This document shows positions 52,348 to 63,652 of a DNA stretch of 64,000 nt, piece after piece (within the stretch, counting starts at the first letter, position 1; the number at the start of each line of letters is the position of its first letter). The position numbers and the translations under genes were made by a program. Under the pieces are notes generated by a model that was not told the DNA's origin, searched no databases, and saw nothing but the letters and a program-made list of their open reading frames with translations. Origin of the DNA: JAJFUE01 sp039683515 (GTDB lineage Bacteria; Sumerlaeota; Sumerlaeia; MVZB01). The stretch spans positions 4,336-68,335 of the forward strand of contig JBDKRG010000056.1 of assembly GCA_039683515.1 (NCBI GenBank), read 5' to 3'.

Positions 52348-52456
52348 AAAAAATTCAAACACGAAACCCACGAAATAAGGGCCACGAATTCTCACGAAAT
52401 GAATTCGTGCCTTTTCGTGTTCTTCTTTCTTTCGTGCGTTTCGTGTTTGAATTTTT
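52348..52456. repeat. Mirrored repeat (CACGAAA units) downstream of the Gfo/Idh gene
   Basis: AAAAATTCAAACACGAAAC at the left pairs with GTTTCGTGTTTGAATTTTT at the right (to 52456). Inside are further CACGAA units and their complements. It may end the convergent Gfo/Idh gene. Confidence 0.8.
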
Positions 52457-52460
52457 ATTT

Positions 52461-53495
52461 TTACACCATCGGCAGCTCGATCGTGCCGCCTTCGGCGATG
52501 CTTTGCGCGACGGCCGACGTGAATTCCATGTACCTCACGCCGTCGCGGAACGTCGTGAGGCGGACGGGCTGCTCGCCGCGGATGGCGGCGATGAACTCGG
52601 CCTCGACGCGCCAGTCGGCGCGCTCGCCGGCCGGGATGTCGATTTTCTGGAGGGATTTCTCGCCCCGGCGGCCGCCGTAGAGATCCTTGCCGTCGAAGCG
52701 CAGCGTCCCTTCGCTGCCGAAGACGATCGCCTCCGGGCCGCCGGCCAGGCCGGTGATCGCGGAGAAGCGCATGTGGGCGACGGCGCCGCACGCCATGTCG
52801 GCCACGATGTCGACGTGCTCGGGGACGCGGACGGGGCGCATCGAGCCGTCGGCCGCCCTGCGCGTTTTGACGAACACGCGGCCCATGGCGGTGACGCGCG
52901 TGGCCTCGCCGACCCAGCGCATCAGCGACTCGTACCAGATCCCCATCGTGAGGACGTTGTGGCCGCTGAGGTCCGAGTCCTGGCGCCAGTGGAGCGGGCC
53001 GTCGCGGTCGATGAAGCCGTCGCACGCGCCGCGCAGCTCGATGGCGAGCGGCTCGCCGATGTAGCCCTCGCCGATCAGGCGCTTGACGGCGGCGTCGGCC
53101 GGGAACGAGAACGGCGACGGCACGACCTGCGCGACGAGCTCGGGGTGGAGTACCGAGGTCTCGTACATCTGGCGGGCCTCGACGGCGTCCATGGCCATCC
53201 GCGCCTCGACGAGGACGTGCTTGCCGGCGTCCAGCGCCGCGACCGTGATCGGGGCGTGAAGATACGGCCACGTGCCGATGACGACGGCGTCGACGCGGGG
53301 GTCGGCGACGACGTCCGTCCAGTGGGCGAATGTCTCGTGGATGTTGAATTCCCTCGCGACGCGCTCGGAGGATTCGCGGCTGCGGTTGCAGACGCCGACG
53401 ATCTGGACGCCGCCGATCGCCTGCAGGCCCGGGATGTGGTGCAGCTTGGTGTTGGCTCCGGCGCCGATCACGCCGATACGAATGGGATCGCTCAT
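52461..53495 (-). CDS. Gfo/Idh/MocA-family oxidoreductase, altered catalytic motif
   Basis: A 344-residue NAD(P)-dependent sugar-type dehydrogenase. The Rossmann motif is IRIGVIGAGANTKLHHIPGL; the C-terminal domain (from about residue 125) is the usual beta-sheet substrate domain (LAIELRGACDGFIDRDGPLH). The family motif EKP, whose Lys is catalytic, reads EARMAMD here in KHVLVEARMAMD, so Lys is replaced. The protein may be catalytically altered or non-enzymatic. The ATG at 53495 has AGGGG 6 nt upstream. Its substrate is unknown and the gene stands alone. Confidence 0.85.
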   Translation of the reverse strand: MSDPIRIGVIGAGANTKLHHIPGLQAIGGVQIVGVCNRSRESSERVAREFNIHETFAHWTDVVADPRVDAVVIGTWPYLHAPITVAALDAGKHVLVEARMAMDAVEARQMYETSVLHPELVAQVVPSPFSFPADAAVKRLIGEGYIGEPLAIELRGACDGFIDRDGPLHWRQDSDLSGHNVLTMGIWYESLMRWVGEATRVTAMGRVFVKTRRAADGSMRPVRVPEHVDIVADMACGAVAHMRFSAITGLAGGPEAIVFGSEGTLRFDGKDLYGGRRGEKSLQKIDIPAGERADWRVEAEFIAAIRGEQPVRLTTFRDGVRYMEFTSAVAQSIAEGGTIELPMV

Positions 53496-53654
53496 GGCAC
53501 GCCCCTTCACGAATGAATCGTCCTGACGAAATCAAATCGCCATCGCCCCAATATTCAACTCCCGGCGGCGAACGTCAATAGCGGGGTGGGCGACGCTCGA
53601 ATTTCGGCATGGGGTTCAAACTTTAGTTTGCCAATCCGGGGTCTTCTTTGGAAG

Positions 53655-53702
53655 ATGATTCGGTTTCAGAAAAATTTCTTTCGCCGGGAGCGTGTCGGAT
53701 GA
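53655..53702 (+). CDS. Putative 15-residue leader peptide overlapping the ABC ATPase start
   Basis: ATG at 53655 opens MIRFQKNFFRRERVG and its TGA overlaps the ATPase start as ATGA. A TTTGGAAG just upstream could be its ribosome site. The first four residues equal those of the downstream permease (MIRF). It may couple translation or be a relic of duplication. Confidence 0.35.
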   Translation: MIRFQKNFFRRERVG

Positions 53703-54475
53703 TTCGAGTCGTGGACGTCGTTCAACATTACGGGATTCGGCCGGTGCTCAAGGGGATGAACCTCGAGGTGCGCGACGGCGAGGTCCTGGCGGTGATGGGA
53801 CCCAACGGCATGGGCAAGTCGACCCTGCTGGCCGTGATCGCCGGCGTGCTGTGGCCGCAGCGCGGCTACGTCGAGATCGCCGGGATGAAGCGGCGCAGCA
53901 GCGAGGAGAACGAGCTGGCGATCCGCCGCAAGGTCGCCTACCTGCCGGCCGACGCCTGGCTGCCGCTCGGCCACACGGGCCGCGAGTTCCTGCTCGCGGT
54001 CGGGCGGCTCTATGACATCGACGACCTCAAGCTGATGGAGCACGCCGACCGGCTGCTCGAGGTGTTCGACCTGACGGCCAAGGCCGATTCGCCGATCGGC
54101 TCGTACTCGACCGGCCAGACCAAGAAAATCGCGCTCGCCTCGGCGCTGATCACCGAGGCGCCGATCCTGATCCTGGACGAGCCGTTCTCGGGCGGCCTCG
54201 ACCCGGCTGGGATCATCGCGCTCAAGAGCCTGCTCGGGCGGCTGGCGCAGGGGGACGACGTCACGATCGTGATCGCCACGCCGGTTCCCGAGATCGTCCA
54301 GGAACTGGCCGACCGCATCGCGATCATCGCCGACGGCCAGATCACGGCGTGCGACACGGTGGCCGGCCTGCGCGAGATGACCGGCTGCAGCGGGCCGCTT
54401 CAGGACGTCCTTGAGAAACTGCTCAGCCCGGCCACGCGCGAGCACATCGATCATTATTTCCAAAGCCGGTCATGA
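53699..54475 (+). CDS. ABC transporter ATP-binding protein (ABC-2 export type)
   Basis: A 258-residue ATPase energising export. Walker A is GPNGMGKSTLL, the signature is SYSTGQTKKIALA (usual LSGGQ), Walker B is ILILDEPFSGGLDP, and the switch region ends IVIATPVPEIVQE, where the usual His is replaced (normally TH). The architecture fits short ABC-2 ATPases that work with a separate permease, here the 799-residue protein 92 nt downstream. The ATG at 53699 has GGGAG 8 nt upstream and overlaps the stop of a 15-codon frame. Confidence 0.88.
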   Translation: MIRVVDVVQHYGIRPVLKGMNLEVRDGEVLAVMGPNGMGKSTLLAVIAGVLWPQRGYVEIAGMKRRSSEENELAIRRKVAYLPADAWLPLGHTGREFLLAVGRLYDIDDLKLMEHADRLLEVFDLTAKADSPIGSYSTGQTKKIALASALITEAPILILDEPFSGGLDPAGIIALKSLLGRLAQGDDVTIVIATPVPEIVQELADRIAIIADGQITACDTVAGLREMTGCSGPLQDVLEKLLSPATREHIDHYFQSRS

Positions 54476-54567
54476 TCGGCCCACTCCGCAATGCCTGGCT
54501 TCGAACGGGGCTGCGTCTTCTCGGGTTCCCAAGATAATGCAGAAAGAAATTTGTTCGCGCGGTTCTC

Positions 54568-56967
54568 ATGATGATTCGGTTTCTCAAAACATCCTGGTAC
54601 CAGACGAAGCGGATCGTGCCCGGCTTCCGGTTCACGCTGTTGTGCATCGGCGCGATCGCCGTCAGCCATCTCGTGCATGGCCGTTACGAATACGCGTTCA
54701 ACCGGTTCGTGATCCTGTTCTACGCGGTCGTCTACGGCGCCGGCCGCGAGGTCGCGTGCTTCCCGATCGCCCGTTACGGGTGGTGGTTGATTCACACGCC
54801 GTGGACGTGGCGCAAGCGGCTGCCGCTCGGGCCGATCTGGCTCGTCTGGCAGGATTTGTTCATCCTGGCGATCCTCACCGTTTTTTATCGCCTCGAAAAC
54901 GGAACGCACCAGCAGCTCTTCCCGCTGGAGCCGGCGATGTGGTTCCTGCTGGCGATCGGCGCCGCCCAGACCGCAAGGCTCAGCGGGGTGGGTGAGAGCT
55001 GGTTTTCGCTTGCGGGCCTGCTGGGGCTGGCGGGGGCGTCGTTTCTGTGGCCGGACCGGACGAGCCTTTTCATCCTGGCGCTGGCGATCTATGCCGTCAC
55101 GACCTGGGGGCTCTGCCGTTCGCTGCGCCGGTTCCCATGGATAAAGCTCGAGCCGATTCACATTGATGCGTTGAGTGAGGGACATTACCCCTTGCTTGCC
55201 GCGCGCGAGCATGCGAAGGACAGTTACGGCGCAAGCGCTGTTTTCACGGCGATCGTGCTGAGCTCGATGGTGTACGTGTTCGTCAACGTGGGCAGGAAAC
55301 TGCCGCCGTTCATGCTCGAGGGGGCGAGGGAATTCTTTCGGGTCATTGCGCCGCTCTGGGTGTTCGTGGTCGTTTATGTGATTTGCATTCTGTTCTCGAT
55401 CCTTTTTTTCTGGGCAAAATATCACCGGAACAAGCGCGCGCCGATCGGCCTGTTGACGCGGATCCGCACCGGGCAATTCATCATCCCGGGGTATGACCGG
55501 ATCCGGATTCCCGTCATCGCCGTGCTGGCCGTCAGCCCGGCGCTGCCGTGGGTGATGACTCAATGGGGCGCGTCGCTGAGGCTGACGTTCGCGGTCTCGT
55601 TCACGCTGAGCATGGCGTGCTACTTCCTCGCCCCGTCGCTGAAGAACTGGGAGCTGACGGGGCATTACAGGCTCATGCTGCCGAGCGCGACAGCGAAGCC
55701 GGAGGAGGCGAAGGAATCCCGCCCCCGGTCGGCGGCGAGCCGCATGCGGCCGACGTGGCTGCGTGTTTATCCCAGAACGCAAACCGCCGTGTTCTTCGGT
55801 GCGCTGGCCTTTTCCACGGCATGCGGTTTCTTAAGCGCGCCCGCCGGGTTCCTGCTCGCCTTGTTCTCGATGTTCGTGTTCGTCCTCTATTACGGAGCGG
55901 AGCGGGTTCATAATTTCCATCCCGCTTTCTGGCCCGAATACGTGCAATGGCTTAAGACCCAGCCGTGGCACCCCGGCCGGCCGCTGCCGTTCGGGCCCGT
56001 GGTCCTTGTGTGGCAGGATCTTCTGCTCGTTTTGCCGATCGGCGTGTTCGTTCCGCTCTACATGGTTCTTTTTCATGCCAAGGTTGCCGATGCCCGTTTT
56101 CTGTCATTGATTTCGGCCATCGTCATGGCCGCGGCGGCGGCGATTTTCCTGTTCGTTTACAGCTTTGTCGCGATCCCGGTCCTGTATGCGGCGGGCCGCC
56201 GGATCACGGTGTGCGCGATGATGACCCTGTTTTTTTCGCTGTTGCTGCTGCCGGGTTTTTATTGGGCGGCGGTCATCCTGCTGGCGCTGGGATTGATTTC
56301 GAGCGTTGCGCTGCGCGAGAGCTTGAAGGCGTTTCCATGGCCCGGGATCATGGCGTCCGGCGATGCGCGAAAGATCGAAGGGATCCACCAGTTTTTCGGC
56401 CATTTGTTCTTCGGCAAGATACGAAATCTACGCGTGCTCAACTGGTACGAGGATCTGTGGGAGGTCGGCCGGCTTCAGTCCTATTTGTTCCCGAAAACGG
56501 TTGCGCTCCCGGATGCGGGCGCGCGCGTGCACCTGGCGATCTCGCTTGTCTGCGGCTGGTTCGCGTTCGTGGTGGCGCGGCTGTTCGTGAACTACGGCCA
56601 TGAGCATCCAGACCTCGAGCTGTACGAGATATTTTATCTTGTCTTCGTTGCAATCCTGTTCCTGTGCCGATGGCACACATACTCAACGCACGCCGACTCG
56701 CCGGTCAATCTCGCCGGGCGGCTGGCAACCGGGCGGCCGATCGTCTGGCGCCACGACATGCCGTTCCTGGTCACGTTCGGGCTGGCCGCGGCCGCGTGCG
56801 CGCTGCCGTTCCTCATCGCCGGGATGGGGCTGCCGAAGCCGCTCGCCATGGGCGTATCAGTTTTTATAACACGCTCCCTGTTTGCATTTGTCGGGCCCAG
56901 TCAGCTCAAGTGGCGGCTGACGGGGGCGCACTGCATGCCTGGATTCCGCGCCGTTCACAATCGTTAA
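54568..56967 (+). CDS. Polytopic membrane protein made of two homologous halves (putative ABC permease)
   Basis: A 799-residue protein with about 18-20 hydrophobic segments. The two halves repeat the same landmarks: LPLGPIWLVWQDLFIL and LPFGPVVLVWQDLLLV; LRRFPWIKLEP and LKAFPWPGIMA; RIRTGQFIIPGYDRIRIPVI and RLATGRPIVWRHDMPFLV; LKNWELTGHYRLMLP and QLKWRLTGAHCMPGF. The join is at about residue 400. This is an internal tandem duplication or fusion, so one chain could replace a homodimer. The place after the ABC ATPase suggests it is the permease, but no known ABC-2 motif is evident. Start ATG at 54568 (a second ATG follows). Confidence 0.7.
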   Translation: MMIRFLKTSWYQTKRIVPGFRFTLLCIGAIAVSHLVHGRYEYAFNRFVILFYAVVYGAGREVACFPIARYGWWLIHTPWTWRKRLPLGPIWLVWQDLFILAILTVFYRLENGTHQQLFPLEPAMWFLLAIGAAQTARLSGVGESWFSLAGLLGLAGASFLWPDRTSLFILALAIYAVTTWGLCRSLRRFPWIKLEPIHIDALSEGHYPLLAAREHAKDSYGASAVFTAIVLSSMVYVFVNVGRKLPPFMLEGAREFFRVIAPLWVFVVVYVICILFSILFFWAKYHRNKRAPIGLLTRIRTGQFIIPGYDRIRIPVIAVLAVSPALPWVMTQWGASLRLTFAVSFTLSMACYFLAPSLKNWELTGHYRLMLPSATAKPEEAKESRPRSAASRMRPTWLRVYPRTQTAVFFGALAFSTACGFLSAPAGFLLALFSMFVFVLYYGAERVHNFHPAFWPEYVQWLKTQPWHPGRPLPFGPVVLVWQDLLLVLPIGVFVPLYMVLFHAKVADARFLSLISAIVMAAAAAIFLFVYSFVAIPVLYAAGRRITVCAMMTLFFSLLLLPGFYWAAVILLALGLISSVALRESLKAFPWPGIMASGDARKIEGIHQFFGHLFFGKIRNLRVLNWYEDLWEVGRLQSYLFPKTVALPDAGARVHLAISLVCGWFAFVVARLFVNYGHEHPDLELYEIFYLVFVAILFLCRWHTYSTHADSPVNLAGRLATGRPIVWRHDMPFLVTFGLAAAACALPFLIAGMGLPKPLAMGVSVFITRSLFAFVGPSQLKWRLTGAHCMPGFRAVHNR

Positions 56968-57056
56968 AGCTACACCCGCCCCGGGCCGATACGAAACGTG
57001 ACGAAGTCCGGCCCGGCGAATTGCCGGCTGGGAGCTCACCCGGGAAGACGGGGACG

Positions 57057-58457
57057 ATGTGGAACGACCGGTTTGAAATTATCATAGTGGATCCCGAGGA
57101 TCACTTCGCGCGCGCCCTGGCCGACACGCTGCGGCCGCTGGGGTTCGAGCCGCGGCTGGGGGCGAGCATCTCGGAGGCGCGGGCGGCCGTGCGGCAGGAC
57201 GTGCCCGACTTTGCGCTCGTCGGCCTGATGCGCCCGCGCGACCTGGACGTCAAGCAGATGCGCGAAGAGATGGCGGCGATGTCCGGCTGCCGCATCCTGG
57301 TCCTCGTCGCGCACGGCATGGAAGGCTACGAGCACGTGCTGCGCTCGATGGGGGCGCGGCTGGTGCTGCCGCGCGACCTCGAACCGCGCCAGATCGCCCA
57401 GTGGCTCCTGGCCCAGGGCGAGATCCGCCAGCTCGAGCAGCAAAACGTCCGCCTCAGCCAGATGATCGACGACCGGGTCAGCTATGAATCGCTGATCGGC
57501 GGATCGGCCCCGATGCGCGCGTTGTATCGACTGCTCGACCAGATCGCGCGGACCGACGGCACGGTGCTGATCACCGGCGAGGACGGGGTCGAGAAGGTCG
57601 AGGTCGCCCAGGCCCTCCACCTGCGCGGGAGCCGCGCGCGCAATCCGTTCGTGGCGGTCGATTGCGCGGGCGATCCGGCCGGGCACGAAATCTTCGGGCC
57701 GGTCGGCCACGGCGCCCATCCGCTCGGGCCGCACCAGGGGCATTCGGCTTTCGCCCGCGCGGGCAAGGGGACGATCGTCCTGCACCGGGTCGAGCAGCTG
57801 AGCACCCCCGCCCAGCGCCGGCTGCTGGAGTTCCTGCATCATCCGTTCTTCCAGGACGAGACGCCGGGGGCGCCCCAGCCGCTTTCGCGCCTGATCACCA
57901 CCGCCGAGCCGAACCTGTTCAGCAAGGTCGAGGCGGGCGAGTTCAGCCGCGAGCTGTTCTACCGGATGAACGTCCTGCAGGTGCGCGTGCCGCCCTTGCG
58001 CGAGAGGCGCGAGGACATCCCGATGCTCGCCCAGCACATGCTGCGCCAGGTAAGCGCGGCGACGAACGGCCGGGCGCAGTCGCAGGCCGCCGGTTTCTCG
58101 AGTCAGGCGATGCTCTGCCTGTTCCAGCACGACTGGCCGCACAACCTCGTCGAACTGCACGATCTGCTGCTGCAGCTCATGGAGTCGGCGCGCGGGGCGC
58201 AGATCGAGCCCGAGGACCTGCCCGAGGCCATCCGCGGGCGGCCCGAGGAACATGTGACCGAGCCGCATCACACCAACGGCTTCGGCAACATGCCGCTCAA
58301 GGAAGCGAAGAAGCGCTTCGAGACGGAGTATTTCACCGGCCTGCTCAAGAAAACGCGCGGCAACATGACCATGGCGTCGCGGTTCAGCCGTGTCGGGCGG
58401 CCCTACCTGTACAAGAAAATCCGGGAATACGGGATCGAGCCCGAGAAGTTCAGATAA
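57057..58457 (+). CDS. Degenerate NtrC-type enhancer-binding regulator
   Basis: A 466-residue protein with the three-part plan of sigma-54 activators: receiver-like (1-118), AAA+ (145-375) and a C-terminal Fis-type helix-turn-helix (GNMTMASRFSRVGRPYLYKK). Key residues are lost: the phosphoacceptor Asp is Gly (FALVGLMRP); Walker A reads GEDGVEK (second conserved Gly to Glu); Walker B Asp-Glu is His-Arg in IVLHRVEQL; the sigma-54 loop GAFTGA is absent. It probably still binds DNA and perhaps oligomerises (FYRMNVLQVRVPPLRERRED is kept), so it may be a repressor or sigma-54-independent regulator, possibly of the adjacent transporter. Confidence 0.85.
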   Translation: MWNDRFEIIIVDPEDHFARALADTLRPLGFEPRLGASISEARAAVRQDVPDFALVGLMRPRDLDVKQMREEMAAMSGCRILVLVAHGMEGYEHVLRSMGARLVLPRDLEPRQIAQWLLAQGEIRQLEQQNVRLSQMIDDRVSYESLIGGSAPMRALYRLLDQIARTDGTVLITGEDGVEKVEVAQALHLRGSRARNPFVAVDCAGDPAGHEIFGPVGHGAHPLGPHQGHSAFARAGKGTIVLHRVEQLSTPAQRRLLEFLHHPFFQDETPGAPQPLSRLITTAEPNLFSKVEAGEFSRELFYRMNVLQVRVPPLRERREDIPMLAQHMLRQVSAATNGRAQSQAAGFSSQAMLCLFQHDWPHNLVELHDLLLQLMESARGAQIEPEDLPEAIRGRPEEHVTEPHHTNGFGNMPLKEAKKRFETEYFTGLLKKTRGNMTMASRFSRVGRPYLYKKIREYGIEPEKFR

Positions 58458-58465
58458 TTATTAAA

Positions 58466-58557
58466 AATTCTAAATTCTAATATCTAAATTCTAAGCGAAT
58501 TCGAAATTGGAATTCATCATGCCAGAAAATGCCGGCTCGTTGGGGGCCGGCATTTTC
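58466..58557. terminator. ATTCTAA heptamers followed by a bidirectional hairpin
   Basis: Heptamers ATTCTAA, ATTCTAA, TATCTAA, ATTCTAA (58466-58494) precede GAAAATGCCGGC (58525-58536) pairing with GCCGGCATTTTC (58546-58557). It lies between convergent genes and works in both directions. Confidence 0.8.
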
Positions 58558-58561
58558 GGGG

Positions 58562-59179
58562 TCATTCGAAATCGGTCGGGCGGCCGGGCTGGCGATGGTG
58601 CTCGAACATGAGCGCGATCTCGTCGGGCGTGAGCCGCGTGAGCGACAGCGGCGGCAGTTCGTCCTCGGCGAAGAACCCGACCTCGGAGGTCTCGTTGCTG
58701 ACGCAGGGGGCGCCGCCGGTGAGCTCGCAGAGGAAGAACATCTTGTAGACGTGCCACGGGATCGGCGGGTGGCCGTGGCGGCTGCGGTCGTAGACGGCCA
58801 GGAGCTTGACGGCGCGCACGCAGTAGCCGGATTCCTCGAGGACCTCGCGCTCGGTGTTTTCGGCCGGGGTGGCGCAGACGTCGGCCCAGCCGCCGGGCAT
58901 CGTCCACAGGCCGTCGAGCCTCTCGCGGACCATTAAAATTTTGTCGTCGCGGAAGACGACGCCGCGCACGTCGACCTTGGGGGTGGTGTAGCCGTCGTCG
59001 TTGCTGAACGTTTTTTCGACGCGGTCGGGGTCGGAGCCGTCGCGGCTGGCGGCGATCTCGGCGGCGATGCGCCGGACCGATTCGTAGCGCTCGATGTCGA
59101 AGGGGTTGTCGTTAAATGCCAACCCCGTCTGGGCGATCGCATGCAGCCGCTTGATCCAATCCACCCAAACCGGTTCCAT
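58562..59179 (-). CDS. NUDIX hydrolase with N-terminal NUDIX-associated domain
   Basis: A 205-residue pyrophosphohydrolase. The N-terminal 60 residues (WVDWIKRLHAIAQTGLAFND) match the helical extension found in ADP-ribose-type NUDIX enzymes. The NUDIX box is GGWADVCATPAENTEREVLEES, containing the essential REVLEES. The usual first Glu of the box is replaced (VCATPAE), but this subfamily tolerates it. Likely substrate: ADP-ribose or another nucleoside diphosphate derivative. It is next to an ADP-ribosylglycohydrolase gene, which would fit ADP-ribose turnover. Confidence 0.88.
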   Translation of the reverse strand: MEPVWVDWIKRLHAIAQTGLAFNDNPFDIERYESVRRIAAEIAASRDGSDPDRVEKTFSNDDGYTTPKVDVRGVVFRDDKILMVRERLDGLWTMPGGWADVCATPAENTEREVLEESGYCVRAVKLLAVYDRSRHGHPPIPWHVYKMFFLCELTGGAPCVSNETSEVGFFAEDELPPLSLTRLTPDEIALMFEHHRQPGRPTDFE

Positions 59180-59197
59180 GAGGCCACGCTCCCGCCG

Positions 59198-59213
59198 ATG
59201 ATGAATTCATCAT
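59198..59213. repeat. 16-bp perfect palindrome ATGATGAATTCATCAT
   Basis: A perfect palindrome between the NUDIX gene and the ADP-ribosylglycohydrolase gene. Its GAATTCATCATG part recurs at 58510-58521 on the other side of the NUDIX gene. Confidence 0.6.
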
Positions 59214-59264
59214 GGCATCATCACGCCGAGAATGCCTCAAATTTGGGAACCGGTGGGGCTGGGT

Positions 59265-60197
59265 TTACTCCGCGAGGCCGGAATGAATTTCGCAGCGATC
59301 GAGCCACTGGCCGGGGATTCCGGCGCGGCCGGTCGCCAGCGCGACGATGCCGCCGACGATGGCGCAATTGGTGTCGGCGTCGCCGCCCGCCGCAATCATC
59401 GCCCAGATTGCGTTTTCATAACTGTGGGGGTGATGAGCCGCGATCCACAGGCACAGCGGCACGGTGTCTTCGGCCAGGAGGGAATTGCCGTTGCCGATCG
59501 TGCAGATCAGGGGATCGAGTTCGCCCTCCCACAACTCGCCGGCGAGCATCTCGAGCCGTTCGCGCGTGATGGAATCCGGGGTCGACGCCGCGACCCATGC
59601 GAGCATGGCCGGAGACGCGGCTGTCTCGGCCGCGTTGCGATGATTCCACGCCCATGCCGCCGCCAGCGCGGTCGCCGCGGCCGCCGCCAGGGCTTCCGGG
59701 TGCGTGTGCGTGACCTCGGCCGACTTGATCGCCTCGTCGACGACGCGGTCCGTTGAGTCCTCGGCGAAATACGCGCCGACCGGCGCGACGCGCATGGCCG
59801 AGCCGTTGCCCTTGGAACCCGTGCCGCCGAACATCGATCGGGCGGCCGCGCGCCAGTCCGCGCCGGCTTCGAACCTGCGCAACAGCTGCTGCATGCTGGC
59901 GCCGTAGCCGCGCCACGGCTGCGTTGCGAACTCAGTCGCGAAGTATTTGGCCAGCTGATCCTGGTCGATCCCGCCGCATTTCTGGAGCGTGTCGACGCCC
60001 GAGCGCGCCATCGCCGTGTCGTCGGTGTATTCCCACGGCCCCGGCGGCGCTTCGCGGAATTGGATCAGCAGCGTGTTGGCCATCCGGAAAAACTGCTCGC
60101 CGAAGGCGTCGCCGACCGAAAGGCCGTTGAGCGAAAGCCGCGCCCGCGCCATGCGCCCCGAGTGGCCGGGAGGGAGGGTTGGGGTCTGTTCGCTCAT
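59265..60197 (-). CDS. ADP-ribosylglycohydrolase family protein
   Basis: A 310-residue enzyme removing ADP-ribose from arginine or related acceptors (ARH/DraG family). Metal-site motifs are present: NGLSVGDAFGE, WEYTDDTAMARSGVD (Thr-Asp-Asp), GSKGNGSAMRVAPVG, and AAGGDADTNCAIVGGI (Asp-x-Asp-Thr). These coordinate the two Mg ions in the family. Its ATG overlaps the stop of the upstream RelE-type toxin gene as ATGA, so it is translated with the toxin-antitoxin pair. It may reverse a modification linked to that system or act separately. Confidence 0.9.
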   Translation of the reverse strand: MSEQTPTLPPGHSGRMARARLSLNGLSVGDAFGEQFFRMANTLLIQFREAPPGPWEYTDDTAMARSGVDTLQKCGGIDQDQLAKYFATEFATQPWRGYGASMQQLLRRFEAGADWRAAARSMFGGTGSKGNGSAMRVAPVGAYFAEDSTDRVVDEAIKSAEVTHTHPEALAAAAATALAAAWAWNHRNAAETAASPAMLAWVAASTPDSITRERLEMLAGELWEGELDPLICTIGNGNSLLAEDTVPLCLWIAAHHPHSYENAIWAMIAAGGDADTNCAIVGGIVALATGRAGIPGQWLDRCEIHSGLAE

Positions 60198-60493
60198 GAC
60201 TGCAGCCGTTTCGGGTTCAACAGCCTGGCGCCGTGGTAGATCGTGAGGATTTCGACCACCTCGGGTTTTGCACGATAAATCATTCGATAATTGCCGAGAA
60301 GAAGCTCGCGAATTTCGGGTGACTGGATTTCGGGAACCATCCGGCCGGATCGGGGAAACGTGGCCAACTGTTCAATGGCTTCAAAGATATCGATTGCGAG
60401 CAACCGCGCATAGGCTGGGGAATCGTGGGCGGCGAATTCAATGATGGACTGCAAGTCATCCGCGGCTTGAGGTGTCCATCTCACTTCAGCCAT
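60194..60493 (-). CDS. RelE/ParE-superfamily toxin
   Basis: A 99-residue protein starting MAEVRWTPQAADDLQSIIEF, followed by FPRSGRMVPEI and ELLLGNYRMIYRAKPEVVEILTIYHGARLL, the typical RelE/ParE fold sequence. These toxins cut ribosome-bound mRNA (RelE) or poison gyrase (ParE); residues here do not decide which. The start overlaps the antitoxin by 13 nt and its stop overlaps the ADP-ribosylglycohydrolase start by 4. Confidence 0.9.
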   Translation of the reverse strand: MAEVRWTPQAADDLQSIIEFAAHDSPAYARLLAIDIFEAIEQLATFPRSGRMVPEIQSPEIRELLLGNYRMIYRAKPEVVEILTIYHGARLLNPKRLQS

Positions 60494-60663
60494 TTTTTCA
60501 TCCTGTTCTTAACGGCCTCATGCGAAAGGGTCTCCCCGCGATCGGCCTGTGCGAGGCCACGTTCGATTTTGGCCAGAACCAGCAGCCGCTCCATCACGTC
60601 CTCGATCGAGGCGTCATCAGGGAGTTGCTGCACGGTTTGGATGACTTTTTCTTTGGCTGTCAT
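60481..60663 (-). CDS. Antitoxin partner of the RelE/ParE-type toxin
   Basis: A 60-residue protein, MTAKEKVIQTVQQLPDDASI, then EDVMERLLVLAKIERGLAQADRGETLSHEAV, a pattern common to small antitoxins paired with ParE/RelE-type toxins. The charged C-terminus (RMKKWLK) could wrap the toxin. GAGG lies 8 nt before the ATG. A TATATA at 60684-60689 is a probable -10. First gene of the three-gene operon. Confidence 0.85.
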   Translation of the reverse strand: MTAKEKVIQTVQQLPDDASIEDVMERLLVLAKIERGLAQADRGETLSHEAVKNRMKKWLK

Positions 60664-60724
60664 GGCGGCGTCCTCGAAATCCGTATATACAAATTACATC
60701 AGTTTGCCTGGCGGGATTCAAGAG

Positions 60725-63652
<2,928 letters not shown>

